In this document: positions 1 through 7,109 of the stretch, piece after piece
How the letters are laid out: the number at the start of each line of letters is the position of its first letter
Position numbering within the stretch: position 1 is the stretch's first letter
Assembly: GCA_035289125.1 (NCBI GenBank)
Contig: DATDXW010000046.1
Span: 1-12,331, forward strand
DNA: 12,331 nucleotides
Origin: JACQID01 sp035289125
Lineage (GTDB): Archaea; Aenigmatarchaeota; Aenigmatarchaeia; GW2011-AR5
Direction: 5' to 3'
The notes under the pieces: model-generated
Told to the model about the DNA's origin: nothing
Database searches by the model: none
Seen by the model: the letters and a program-made list of their open reading frames with translations, nothing else
Translations under genes and position numbers: made by a program

Positions 1-668
1 AAAATGCGTGGAAGGGAAAGCTGGATACTGTTACCGGGGAGTGCGACCAGCCGATGATTATAGATGTCACCATGGGAACTGACACGGTCTCCGGTGAAAA
101 GACATTCCCTGCTTTTGTCAGTTGCGCCCCCCGTGTGGCCGTTTCGCCCGTGCAGGCGCGTGTGGCGTTGGGCACGAAAAATGAAAAAATATTTGATGTC
201 ATTGTTTACGATCCGATGGTCATAGGAACGGCAGGGGACAAGCGGTATCTTGTGGAAATGAACCCGGACGACATTGACGGCAAGACGCCTTTCCTTCGTC
301 ACTGGATAAGGATTGACTGCCCAAAAGGCGTGTGCCAAAAAAGCGATGCGACCAATGACTTCCTGCGGGCAAGCATGCTGGCCGGTAGTGTTAGTGAGGA
401 TGTGCTTTCGTCGGACGGGCTGCTGCGCGCGGGGATGCTTCCGACGAATGCTGCACGCGGCAAATACGAAACACGCGCTTATCTGAATGGCAATGGCGCC
501 CAGATGGCCGGCACGTATAATTACGTCTTTTCAGCGCGGGCTTCGCCCGAAATACAGGGGAGCGGCACGCTTTCCGTCTATTCCGAAGGGCTCAGCGAGA
601 TGTCTACGTTGCAACTGATGGGAGCGCTTGTGGTGGCGGCGGTTCTGAGAAGAAAGGTTCGGAAGTAA
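1..668 (+). CDS. C-terminally anchored surface/secreted protein, 3' part only
   Basis: The reading frame is open from base 3 at the left edge, so this is the end of a longer gene. ATG 54 is only an internal Met. The visible ~221 residues look like an extracytoplasmic beta-rich domain: alternating hydrophobic/polar strands, scattered Cys (GVCQK, VSCAP) and no catalytic motif I recognise. The end is a short hydrophobic segment (LQLMGALVVAAVL) followed by a basic tail, RRKVRK. That is the usual layout of a C-terminal membrane anchor with its charged stop on the cytoplasmic side. By inference it is a cell-surface protein held in the membrane, facing out. The base composition matches the pilus genes downstream, not the AT-rich genes that follow immediately. 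The family was not recognised; a surface-layer or adhesin-like role is possible but not shown. Confidence 0.7.
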   Translation, partial: NAWKGKLDTVTGECDQPMIIDVTMGTDTVSGEKTFPAFVSCAPRVAVSPVQARVALGTKNEKIFDVIVYDPMVIGTAGDKRYLVEMNPDDIDGKTPFLRHWIRIDCPKGVCQKSDATNDFLRASMLAGSVSEDVLSSDGLLRAGMLPTNAARGKYETRAYLNGNGAQMAGTYNYVFSARASPEIQGSGTLSVYSEGLSEMSTLQLMGALVVAAVLRRKVRK

Positions 669-730
669 GTAAATGGCGATTAAAGAGAAATTATGTAAAA
701 TACTGTCAACTCCACTAGAATCTCATAAAG

Positions 731-794
731 CTATAAATATGGCACGAAAACATTAGTAAAATACCGGAAGTATATAAAGGTTGTGTATAGGTGG
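731..794 (+). promoter_or_regulatory. TATA boxes and possible SD for the wHTH gene
   Basis: Two archaeal TATA-like boxes precede the ATG at 800: CTATAAATAT (731-740) and TATATAAAGG (771-780). The second would place a transcript start at roughly 797-802, so a nearly leaderless message. The first would give a leader of about 40 nt that includes AGGTGG (789-794), an SD-like run five bases before the ATG. Which one is used cannot be decided from sequence. Confidence 0.5.
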
Positions 795-799
795 ATTGA

Positions 800-1117
800 A
801 TGAATAACCAAAACGAAGCAAGTGCAGTTTTTTCAGATTTGAAAGTATTGGATAGTAAAGTGAGATTGAGCATTTTAAACTTTCTGAATGAAAATAGAAG
901 AGAGTATAGTTTTTCAGAAATATCAGTACAACTTTCTAATATTGATAAAGGTTTATTACAACTACATTTAGGAATTTTATACATATCCAATATGATAAAA
1001 AATCACGGATTTGATACCGAAGCAAAATATTCTATTACGCCAAAGGGGGCAGATTTATTACAAAAATTGAAATCCGACGAGACAGCGGAATCAATTATAT
1101 CTGAAGTAATCGCATAG
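800..1117 (+). CDS. ArsR-like winged-helix DNA-binding protein
   Basis: A 105-residue protein with a winged helix-turn-helix layout. An N-terminal helix (SDLKVLDSKVRLSILNFLNE, about residues 12-31) is followed by the HTH pair (YSFSEISVQLSNIDKGLLQLHLGILY, ~36-61), a beta wing (YSITPKGADLL, ~80-90) and a C-terminal helix. The 'LDSKVRLSILNFL ... L..HLGIL..' pattern is that of ArsR/MarR-type archaeal regulators. It is expected to act as a small dimeric transcription factor; no metal-binding Cys are present, so no metal sensing is suggested. It lies in a clearly AT-rich stretch with A/T-ending codons, unlike its neighbours, and its last 27 bases overlap the end of the convergent gene at 1091-1666. 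The two may be a transferred regulator/effector pair. Target unknown. Confidence 0.75.
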   Translation: MNNQNEASAVFSDLKVLDSKVRLSILNFLNENRREYSFSEISVQLSNIDKGLLQLHLGILYISNMIKNHGFDTEAKYSITPKGADLLQKLKSDETAESIISEVIA

Positions 1118-1666
1118 AATGTTATACGAAAGTTCGCAAATATTTCGATTTTCCGTAAATGTTATCTGTATGCATTGTTTCTTCATGATGCATTCTTTGA
1201 CTTTGGATGTCAAAACTCCATCCCTTTGTCCATAGGGAGAGAATTCGTCTTTTATGCATAGGATAATTTGTGCTTTACACTCGTTGTTAACGGCGAAGTC
1301 CAAAAGTTCGATGTGGGAACCCGAAGCGTCTAAGAATATGAGGATGACATCTATATCTTCTTCCGTGATTATCATTTTCTCTCTTTCTATGATAGGTTCG
1401 TTTTTATCTATTACTCCATCCAGCACGTACCCTATCATATCAGCTTTTTCTTTCAAAAAGTTCCTTATTTCCAGTCGCTGGTGATAACCACATTTATCCT
1501 TTGACAAAGAATCTGCACATTTTGTGCCGCATTCGCCATCGCGTCCTTTACCGCATATCAAAATTTTCTTACCAGCGAATTTATTTTTTATTTCTTGTAA
1601 GCGGTGATTTTCCATAAGTTTTTGCAATCGTTGCTGAATTTCATCTATTTCGTTCATTTTATCCAT
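1091..1666 (-). CDS. Rossmann-like protein of unknown function (TIR/SLOG/nucleoside-transferase-like pattern)
   Basis: A 191-residue soluble protein read leftward from ATG 1666; a second ATG lies three codons in. Residues ~1-30 are a charged, possibly coiled-coil helix. After that comes a Rossmann-like core: a first strand and turn (KKILICGKGRDGECG, ~33-47), a Cys-rich segment with four more Cys or His, then a strand followed by IFLDASGSHIELLDFA (~110-125). A Gly/Ser-His-x-Glu-Leu turn after a hydrophobic strand is typical of SLOG, TIR-like and nucleoside deoxyribosyltransferase-like folds, where Glu acts on a nucleotide N-glycosidic bond. The resemblance is by eye only, so the enzymatic role is inference. 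The gene is AT-rich, has its own promoter and overlaps the convergent wHTH gene by 27 bases. Such small standalone proteins often occur in defence or stress loci; nothing else here confirms that. Confidence 0.6.
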   Translation of the reverse strand: MDKMNEIDEIQQRLQKLMENHRLQEIKNKFAGKKILICGKGRDGECGTKCADSLSKDKCGYHQRLEIRNFLKEKADMIGYVLDGVIDKNEPIIEREKMIITEEDIDVILIFLDASGSHIELLDFAVNNECKAQIILCIKDEFSPYGQRDGVLTSKVKECIMKKQCIQITFTENRNICELSYNILCDYFRYN

Positions 1667-1707
1667 ATGATTATCATAGATGATTAGATTTAAGAGATTT
1701 TTAACGG

Positions 1708-1718
1708 ATTATATAGAA
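1708..1718 (-). promoter_or_regulatory. TATA box for the reverse-strand Rossmann-like gene
   Basis: Read on the reverse strand the sequence is TTCTATATAATCC, an archaeal TATA-like box about 45 bases before the ATG at 1666. A transcript would start near 1685 with a leader of about 20 nt. No clear SD is seen between them. Confidence 0.45.
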
Positions 1719-1843
1719 ATACCGAGTCCCTAATGTTACGAATATACTGAAGTCCCATTGCCATGAAATTCAAGATGGCGAAAACAGAGCTTCCTGCCAA
1801 AGTAACCGCCCGTTGAAATCGAGGTACCGACTAAGCGCCGTTA

Positions 1844-1904
1844 TTTTATATACGACACCGGGCATAAATATCTTAGCTAATAATAGATGGAATGGAGGGT
1901 GATA
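1844..1904 (+). promoter_or_regulatory. rps26e promoter and strong Shine-Dalgarno run that questions the start
   Basis: TTTTATATA (1844-1852) and GCATAAATATC (1862-1872) are TATA-like. GGAGGGTGAT (1894-1903) is nearly the full complement of the archaeal 16S rRNA 3' end, but it lies inside the frame that starts at ATG 1887. If it is used, translation would begin downstream at a non-ATG codon such as ATT 1908. The rest of 1667-1886 holds no gene I can support. Confidence 0.45.
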
Positions 1905-2180
1905 TATATTAGCGCACCGTACACGAGAGGATATACGCACACGAAGTCCAAGGGACATGAAACGAACGTAACATGCGGTTTTTGCAACCGTTCCGTGCCG
2001 CGCTGGAAGACTTTTGCCACTTATAAGGGGTTCAGAATAACCGACCCGGTGATACGGCAGCAGATGGACATGAGGGCAATGAGCATGTTCCAGCGGAAGA
2101 TGTACGCGTGCCCATCCTGCGCAAGATATAGGGGAATAGTGAAAATAGGCAGAAGCAGGACTTCAAGAAGGGCGGCATGA
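1887..2180 (+). CDS. rps26e: Ribosomal protein S26e (eS26)
   Basis: A small basic protein of the 30S subunit, specific to archaea and eukaryotes. Two Cys-x2-Cys pairs (CGFC near residue 31 and CPSC near residue 75) form the zinc site. Between them is a VPRWKTF segment and a basic helix, and the C terminus is Arg/Ser-rich (GRSRTSRR). The order and spacing match eS26. ATG 1887 gives 97 residues. However, an excellent SD-like run starts at 1894, inside that frame, so the true start may be GTG 1899 or ATT 1908. The latter would give a product beginning M-SAPYTRGYTHTKSKG, whose basic N terminus looks more like the family. The stop overlaps ATG 2177 of a short open frame that runs into a palindrome. 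It lies immediately upstream of the pilus ATPase, on the same strand. Confidence 0.85.
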   Translation: MEWRVIYISAPYTRGYTHTKSKGHETNVTCGFCNRSVPRWKTFATYKGFRITDPVIRQQMDMRAMSMFQRKMYACPSCARYRGIVKIGRSRTSRRAA

Positions 2181-2213
2181 TGGTAGATAATATGGTATCG
2201 ACTGAATGCAGAC

Positions 2214-2231
2214 TGACGCACAACGGTGCGT
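2214..2231. repeat. 18-bp palindromic repeat, copy 1 (second copy at 7151-7168)
   Basis: TGACGCACAACGGTGCGT contains the inverted arms ACGCAC/GTGCGT around AACG. The identical 18 bases recur at 7151-7168 in the repeat-rich gap. Here it sits between rps26e and the ATPase, and extends by one pair (GACGCAC/GTGCGTC). The only in-frame start upstream of ATG 2265 (GTG 2226) lies inside it. Confidence 0.75.
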
Positions 2232-2264
2232 CTATTCGCAACCAAGCGAGTGGATTGTGATGAC

Positions 2265-4127
2265 ATGGCAGAGTCCCGCGCAAAGATGATGGCAGAGATA
2301 TTGAGACGTCAGTATGCAGGAGAGAGCGTCATCAAGAGCGCACCTGTGCAAGAAACGCTTACTGTGGTGAAAGCGGAAGACAATTTTATTGCCTCAAAAG
2401 AACCGACAGCCGCGACAAGAGCGCCTATTCGTCTGTTGTCCGCACCGAAAAGGAAGTTTGAGTTGCGCGGGTTGCTTTACCGCAAATTCCTGCATCATAT
2501 CGAAGAGATAACGTCGTCCGGCCGGGCCGGGCAACTGATGGGGATGCAGCGAGGCGAGAACGTCACCTATCCCACGTTCGTTATATATCCCACGCAGGGA
2601 ATGACGAACCTTCTTCCGCATGAAACCGTGAAGATAAAAAGCATGATTTACCCGCTCGCCAAGCCTTATTCTTATGCGAACATAAAGACGGACAAAGACG
2701 GCTCCCTGCTTTATAATGTCATGGAACCGGAACTGACAGAATACGAGAAAAAAATATTTGAAAAACTCAAGGAAGGGCTCATGCAGGTAATAGACGTAAG
2801 AATAGAAGACGTCGCAGGGCACAATGAAATTCTGGATTATCTTGAAAAAAACGTGCGCGAGTTGCTCAAGGAATACGGATTTGTTCTGAGCACGAAGGAA
2901 TACCTGAAGATAATGTACTTCATTTCCCGCGATTTCATAGGGCTCAACGAGATACAGCCACTCATGCTCGACCCGTTTATAGAAGATATCGGGTGTGATG
3001 GGAATGGTGTACCCGTTTACGTTGTTCACCAGCGTTACGGCTCGCTCAGGACCAACGTAATTTTCAAGGACATGCAATATCTGAAGGATTTTGTGACCAA
3101 GCTGGCGGAGCGCTGCGACCGATACATAAGCTATGCCGAGCCACTGCTGGACGGAACACTGCCGGACGGGGCAAGAATACAGGCTTCACTGGCCGAGGAT
3201 GTGACGACGCGCGGGCCGACGTTTTCCATACGAAAATTCCGGCAGTCTCCTTTTACGCCGGCTGACATGATAACCCTTAACACGGCATCGGCGGAGATGC
3301 TGGCGTATCTGTGGTTCGCGGTGGAGAACGGTGTCAACATACTGATAGCCGGAGGCGTCGCCACAGGAAAGACGTCCTTCCTCAACACGCTGTCGATGTT
3401 CATACGCACCGAGGCAAAAATAGTGAGCATAGAAGATACACGTGAACTCTCTTTACCGCACGAGAACTGGATTCCTGGTGCTGCGCGAACGGGCTTTGCT
3501 GGTTCTACTGTCGGCGAGGTGACGATGTTTGACCTTCTCAAGGAAAGCTTCCGGCAGAATCCGGACTACCTGATAGTCGGAGAAATAAGAGGCAAGGAAG
3601 CTTATGTCATGTTCCAAGCCATGTCCTCCGGGCACCCGTCCATTTCGACGATGCACGCAGGAAGCGTGGACGACGTCATAAAGAGGCTGAGCACGGAGCC
3701 GATAAACATATCGCCGGGGCTTCTGGAAGTGCTGGATCTCGTGATAGTCATGACGCACGCCCGCGAGAAAGGCAAGTCGGCTCGCCGTGTCAAGGAGATT
3801 GTGGAACTGGAAAGCGTTGATTCTGTTACAGGAAGGCCGAGGATATCCAAGTCGTTCGTCTGGATACCGTTCAAGGACGAGTATGAATATCGCGGGAACT
3901 CGTGGGTGCTCCACAAGATATCATTCGAGAAGGGAATACCGTTGAACAAGATAATGGGCGACATCGCGAGGCGCAAGGTGCTGCTCGCATGGATGGCGGA
4001 GAAGAACGTGAATACGATGTCGGAGGCGGCAAAGTACATGGACATGTACAGCAATGCACCAGAAACGATAAGCGCACTCATAGGTAAAAAGTATGAACAG
4101 GCTGAAGACGGGGATACCGGGGTTTGA
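2265..4127 (+). CDS. Type IV pilus/archaellum-type motor ATPase (VirB11/TadA/ArlI-like)
   Basis: A cytoplasmic hexameric ATPase expected to power pilus assembly by acting on the T2SF membrane platform. From ATG 2265 it has 620 residues. The first ~90 are charged and linker-like, and ~90-280 are the N-terminal domain. The C-terminal RecA-like domain has Walker A GGVATGKT (~363-370), an Asp box (SIEDTREL, ~390-397), Walker B PDYLIVGEIRG with Glu440, and a His box ending GHPSISTMHAGS (~456-467). All are hallmarks of the secretion ATPase superfamily and appear intact. It is longer than a typical ArlI (about 500-550) because of the N-terminal extension. GTG 2226 would add 13 residues but lies in a palindrome, so ATG 2265 is preferred. 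Its end overlaps the KaiC-like gene by 35 bases, which suggests coupled translation. Confidence 0.93.
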   Translation: MAESRAKMMAEILRRQYAGESVIKSAPVQETLTVVKAEDNFIASKEPTAATRAPIRLLSAPKRKFELRGLLYRKFLHHIEEITSSGRAGQLMGMQRGENVTYPTFVIYPTQGMTNLLPHETVKIKSMIYPLAKPYSYANIKTDKDGSLLYNVMEPELTEYEKKIFEKLKEGLMQVIDVRIEDVAGHNEILDYLEKNVRELLKEYGFVLSTKEYLKIMYFISRDFIGLNEIQPLMLDPFIEDIGCDGNGVPVYVVHQRYGSLRTNVIFKDMQYLKDFVTKLAERCDRYISYAEPLLDGTLPDGARIQASLAEDVTTRGPTFSIRKFRQSPFTPADMITLNTASAEMLAYLWFAVENGVNILIAGGVATGKTSFLNTLSMFIRTEAKIVSIEDTRELSLPHENWIPGAARTGFAGSTVGEVTMFDLLKESFRQNPDYLIVGEIRGKEAYVMFQAMSSGHPSISTMHAGSVDDVIKRLSTEPINISPGLLEVLDLVIVMTHAREKGKSARRVKEIVELESVDSVTGRPRISKSFVWIPFKDEYEYRGNSWVLHKISFEKGIPLNKIMGDIARRKVLLAWMAEKNVNTMSEAAKYMDMYSNAPETISALIGKKYEQAEDGDTGV

Positions 4128-4764
4128 CGGCCTGGTGGAGGGCGGGATTCCGGAAGAGAATCTCGTGCTACTTAGTGGGCCATGCGGCGCGGGCAAGACT
4201 ATTTTTGGGCTGCAGTTTTTGTTATCAACCAAGGAAAATGGAATCTATGTCAGTTTTGAGGAGGAGATAAACCAGGTAAAGAAAGCGGCCCGGCTTTTTG
4301 GATGGGACGTGGACGCTGCCGAAAAAAGCGGGCAAATACGCTTCTTGAAATACGACCCGTTCAGGATGGAAGACATAATAGAGATGATAGAGAGCAGCAT
4401 TCGCGAGATAAGCGCCACACGCATGGTCATAGATTCCGTTTCTGCGATAGGCATGTACGTGAAAGACCTGCCGGAGTTGAGAAGAATGATATTGCAAATA
4501 AGCGGGATGCTGCGGAAGAACAAATGCACTTCGTTGCTTATATCAGAAGTGATTGCAGGCAAGGAGGCGCTTTCGCGCTTCGGTGTCGAGGAGTTCGTCA
4601 CGGACGGGGTCGTGCTCATGAAAAACTTTCACACCCCTTCCGGCTACCAGCGCGGGATGACCGTCTGGAAAATGCGCTCTACCAACCATTCTCGGCGCAT
4701 ACACCCATACGAGATAAGCAAAAAAGGCATAACCGTTCTTGCGTCGAAGTCGGTGAAACGATAA
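4093..4764 (+). CDS. KaiC/RecA-superfamily ATPase, ArlH-like partner of the pilus ATPase
   Basis: A 223-residue single-domain KaiC-type protein. It opens with the family signature RLKTGIPGFDGLVEGGIP (residues 3-20). Then come Walker A GPCGAGKT (29-36), a Glu-rich strand end (FEEE, 55-58) where KaiC carries its catalytic Glu, Walker B MVIDSVSA (111-118), and the C-terminal KMRSTNHSRRIHPYEIS block (193-209). In archaella the KaiC-like ArlH binds the ArlI ATPase as a regulatory part of the motor. Overlap of this gene with an ArlI-like gene makes the same role likely here. Unlike many ArlH proteins, the Walker A is fully canonical, so it may hydrolyse ATP. A general RadA/KaiC regulator is the alternative. 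Confidence 0.85.
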   Translation: MNRLKTGIPGFDGLVEGGIPEENLVLLSGPCGAGKTIFGLQFLLSTKENGIYVSFEEEINQVKKAARLFGWDVDAAEKSGQIRFLKYDPFRMEDIIEMIESSIREISATRMVIDSVSAIGMYVKDLPELRRMILQISGMLRKNKCTSLLISEVIAGKEALSRFGVEEFVTDGVVLMKNFHTPSGYQRGMTVWKMRSTNHSRRIHPYEISKKGITVLASKSVKR

Positions 4765-4789
4765 GATAAATAAATGCACAGAAAGAGAA

Positions 4790-5087
4790 CCTTGATGTTC
4801 CCCTTTCAATCAGTTCTTTGGTTATTCCCATGCTTTCTATGTAAACTTTGCCAAAGGATGATATCTCGTATTTATCTTCTTTTATTTTCTTCCGCCAGGC
4901 TGGAGTTATGCCCGGAATTCTGAAGATACTTATTCACAGCCACCGTAGGATAGGGGTTTGGATAATCGGTGTATGTGTTGCCGCATACTAAAATATCTAA
5001 TGCATCTTTATCCACGTTTCCTCTGGCGATTCTCGCCAAATCGAAATAATTAGTTATGCCGTTCACCAGAAGCAATAGTGCCTTCAT
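4790..5087 (-). pseudogene. Frameshifted reverse-strand gene relic, unidentified
   Basis: The gap between the KaiC-like gene and the first T2SF gene is less GC-rich than the pilus genes and holds protein-like sequence on the reverse strand. From ATG 5087 one frame reads MKALLLLVNGITNYFDLARI and continues with well-behaved composition (NPYPTVAVNKYLQNSG) to about residue 60. It then breaks near 4905. A different frame carries on with KKIKEDKYEISSFGKVYIES and GITKELIERG down to about 4795. Joined, these would give a ~100-residue soluble protein, mixed alpha/beta, perhaps a small nucleic-acid-binding protein. I could not place it in a family. The frame change may be real decay or a sequencing error. 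It splits what would otherwise be one pilus operon. Confidence 0.45.
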
Positions 5088-5168
5088 ACTCAAATTCTTG
5101 AAAAGTTCCTATGGTGCTATGAAATCCGGTAATGCAAGTTTTTTCTACCCTCGCGTGCACATATATCC

Positions 5169-6038
5169 ATGAATAAAGCTCTCATAAGGGTAGCCGGCGG
5201 CTTCGCCGTGAAGCAATTTCCCAAATATGCGCTGAACCTGAAAAATTCGCTCCAGAGGGCGGGCATCAAAGCGTTATATGAGCTATATCTAGGCAAGATG
5301 ATTCTGATGCCCATTGCGGCATTTTTCGTTACCATTCCCTCGATTGCGTTCTATCTTTTGTTCGGGCTGAAGTTTCCTATTGCACAGGTAATCACCATGT
5401 CTTTTATCGCTGGTGGCGCCACAGCATTTACCATCTTTCTCACTTATCACTATTATCCGATTCACCTGATGTCAAGGAAGAAAACCAGTATAGAAGGCAA
5501 CATGCCGTTCGCGGTCAACCATATGGCGGCCATCGCGTCGTCCGGCGTTTCGCCCTTTGTCGTATTCAAGCTCGTTTCAAACGTGCCGGAATATGGGCAG
5601 ATAATGGAAGAAACGAAGCGCATAGTGAGGAACGTGGAAATCTTCGGAATGGACATGGTTTCCAGCATAAAGAATGTTGCCGACCGCTCGCCGTCGCAGG
5701 ACTTTCGCGAGTTTCTTTACAGCGTCGTTTCGAACATAGAGACGGGCGGCGACATAAAGAAATTCTTTGAAACATATTCGAGGGAGTCAATGGTCAATTA
5801 CAGGATAAAGCGAGACAAATATCTTAAAATGCTTTCAACCTACGCCGACTTTTACACGGCAGTGCTTATCGCGGCGCCGCTGTTCTTTATTTCTATACTG
5901 TCGATCATGGCGCTCATAGGCGGTAGCGTTTATGGGATGGATATCGCCACGGCGATGTCCATAGGCGTATACATTGTGATACCCATATTAAACGTGATAT
6001 TCCTGCTATTCATACATTACACGCAACCGGTGATATGA
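5169..6038 (+). CDS. T2SF-domain pilus platform protein, first half (TadB-like)
   Basis: A 289-residue integral membrane protein with one type II secretion F domain. Two membrane helices (about 44-66 and 71-93) lead into a cytoplasmic helical domain (~100-225) with the T2SF-like pattern NMPFAVNHMAAIASSGVSP (~111-129) and SNIETGGDIKKFFE (~188-201). Two more helices follow (~229-251 and 264-284). Proteins of this type form the inner-membrane platform on which the ATPase acts. Archaeal homologues such as ArlJ usually carry two such domains in one ~550-residue chain; here two one-domain genes lie in tandem. It ends four bases into the next gene (ATGA overlap). No SD is apparent, and the TATA-like ATATAT at 5161-5166 is too close to the ATG to act as a normal promoter. 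Confidence 0.85.
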   Translation: MNKALIRVAGGFAVKQFPKYALNLKNSLQRAGIKALYELYLGKMILMPIAAFFVTIPSIAFYLLFGLKFPIAQVITMSFIAGGATAFTIFLTYHYYPIHLMSRKKTSIEGNMPFAVNHMAAIASSGVSPFVVFKLVSNVPEYGQIMEETKRIVRNVEIFGMDMVSSIKNVADRSPSQDFREFLYSVVSNIETGGDIKKFFETYSRESMVNYRIKRDKYLKMLSTYADFYTAVLIAAPLFFISILSIMALIGGSVYGMDIATAMSIGVYIVIPILNVIFLLFIHYTQPVI

Positions 6039-6883
6039 TGACACTGAAAGAACAAATCTACGAGATGGTGCGGGAGAAGCATAGTAAGAGAGTGGACATA
6101 GTCGTCATAAGCATGCTGTCAACGCTGGCCGGTCTTGTCATCGAATCGATGAACGTGCAGTTCTTCATCGGGAGCAACCAGATATTCGCGATGATAAGCC
6201 TCGTTGCCGTGCTGGTCGTTCTTGTTCCGCCGCTCTCGGTAAAATATTCCCGGTTCAGCATGACGAAGAACCTGGAAGAAGCTTTCCCGCGCTTCCTTTC
6301 GGACATAACATCGAACATCAAGTCGGGAATGACTCTGCCGCAGGCGGTGCGCGCTCTGGAATACAATAGCTACGGGTTACTTTCGAAACATGTGAGGAAG
6401 ATAGCTGCAAAGACGTCTTGGGGCATCCCCTTTGACAAAGTCCTGCTAAGCTTTGCAAACGAGTCGGAGAGCGTGAATCTCAAGAGAACGGTGCGTTCGA
6501 TAATAGAGGCGCACAAGTCCGGGGGCGCCATGAGCTCCGTTCTTGAGGCCGTGGCCGATTCCCTGTACGAGCTGGAAACGATAAAGAAAGAACGAACTTC
6601 ATCGGTCTACTCGCAAATGCTCAACGGCTACATGATATACTTCATCTTTCTGGGAGTCATGGTGGGAATGTCGCGCTTTCTGTTGCCCACATTCACGTTC
6701 AGCGATACAAACGTCACGTTCTCGGAGAGCCTTCCCAATATTTTCCGAAGCATAGTTGTCATACAGGGCGTGTTTGCCGGGCTCACCATCGGCAAGATGA
6801 GCGAAGGCAGGATAATAGCAGGCATCAAGCACGCGATGGTGCTGGCGGTCATAGGCTTCTCAGCGATAGTGCTGATATTATAA
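6035..6883 (+). CDS. T2SF-domain pilus platform protein, second half (TadC-like)
   Basis: A 282-residue integral membrane protein paralogous in architecture to its upstream neighbour. Membrane segments lie at about 20-38 and 48-68. A cytoplasmic T2SF domain (~72-195) has the conserved FPRFLSDITSNIKSGMTLPQ (84-103) and AHKSGGAMSSVLEAVADSL (~159-177) blocks. Further hydrophobic segments lie at ~196-215, ~238-255 and ~262-282. The 'SGMTLPQAV..L' and 'GG.....L..VA' signatures are those of T2SF/TadC proteins. It starts inside the stop of the TadB-like gene, so the two are probably made in equal amounts and pair in the membrane. It is the last gene before the repeat-rich gap. Confidence 0.88.
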   Translation: MMTLKEQIYEMVREKHSKRVDIVVISMLSTLAGLVIESMNVQFFIGSNQIFAMISLVAVLVVLVPPLSVKYSRFSMTKNLEEAFPRFLSDITSNIKSGMTLPQAVRALEYNSYGLLSKHVRKIAAKTSWGIPFDKVLLSFANESESVNLKRTVRSIIEAHKSGGAMSSVLEAVADSLYELETIKKERTSSVYSQMLNGYMIYFIFLGVMVGMSRFLLPTFTFSDTNVTFSESLPNIFRSIVVIQGVFAGLTIGKMSEGRIIAGIKHAMVLAVIGFSAIVLIL

Positions 6884-6887
6884 ACTT

Positions 6888-7056
6888 ATACCCCACACAC
6901 CGAAAACCGCCTGATGCGAGAGATAAAGGCGGGTTCATGCTCCATTCTCTAATAGTGCTAACGGTAAACAAGCACGACAAAGACTTTCCATGGAAAGTCT
7001 TTGTGTATATGAGGGATCTTTGAATTCCTCGTAATAAAGCCGAAAAGGAACCCGCC
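6888..7056 (+). repeat. Large structured repeat, copy 1 (gap family)
   Basis: It begins with CACACACCGAAAACCGC, then GCGAGAGATAAAGGCGGGTTC, and ends with CCGAAAAGGAACCCGCC. GGCGGGTTC (6928-6936) and GAACCCGCC (7048-7056) are perfect inverted arms. CCGCCT (6907-6912) and AGGCGG (6927-6932) could pair as a smaller stem. Related sequence recurs at 7110-7298 and, inverted, at 11455-11608. In all three the start could be read as a peptide like N/TPHTE(N/S), but the frames close quickly in the first two. Confidence 0.6.
6977..7004. repeat. 28-bp perfect palindrome
   Basis: Arms ACAAAGACTTTCCA and TGGAAAGTCTTTGT are exact reverse complements with no spacer. It lies inside the large repeat, between its 9-bp inverted arms. 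It could be a dimeric protein site, a cruciform or a transcript hairpin. Nothing similar is seen in the other two copies. Confidence 0.85.
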
Positions 7057-7109
7057 CACTGAAACTGTGCGTAGGAAGCCTGTTTCCATTCCTTTCACGA
7101 TGTAGTCAC

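Noticed and set aside
673..756. 27-residue ORF just after the first gene
   Set aside because: It starts four bases after the stop, but it contains a TATA-like box, has no SD and no family look. It may be chance in AT-rich sequence.
2226..2264. GTG 2226 as the ATPase start
   Set aside because: The codon lies within the 18-bp palindrome and adds only 13 residues with no family resemblance; ATG 2265 is a simpler start.
2394..3914. Long reverse-strand frames (up to 227 residues) opposite the ATPase
   Set aside because: They are antisense shadows of a gene with clear Walker A, Walker B, Asp and His boxes; their products lack recognisable domains.
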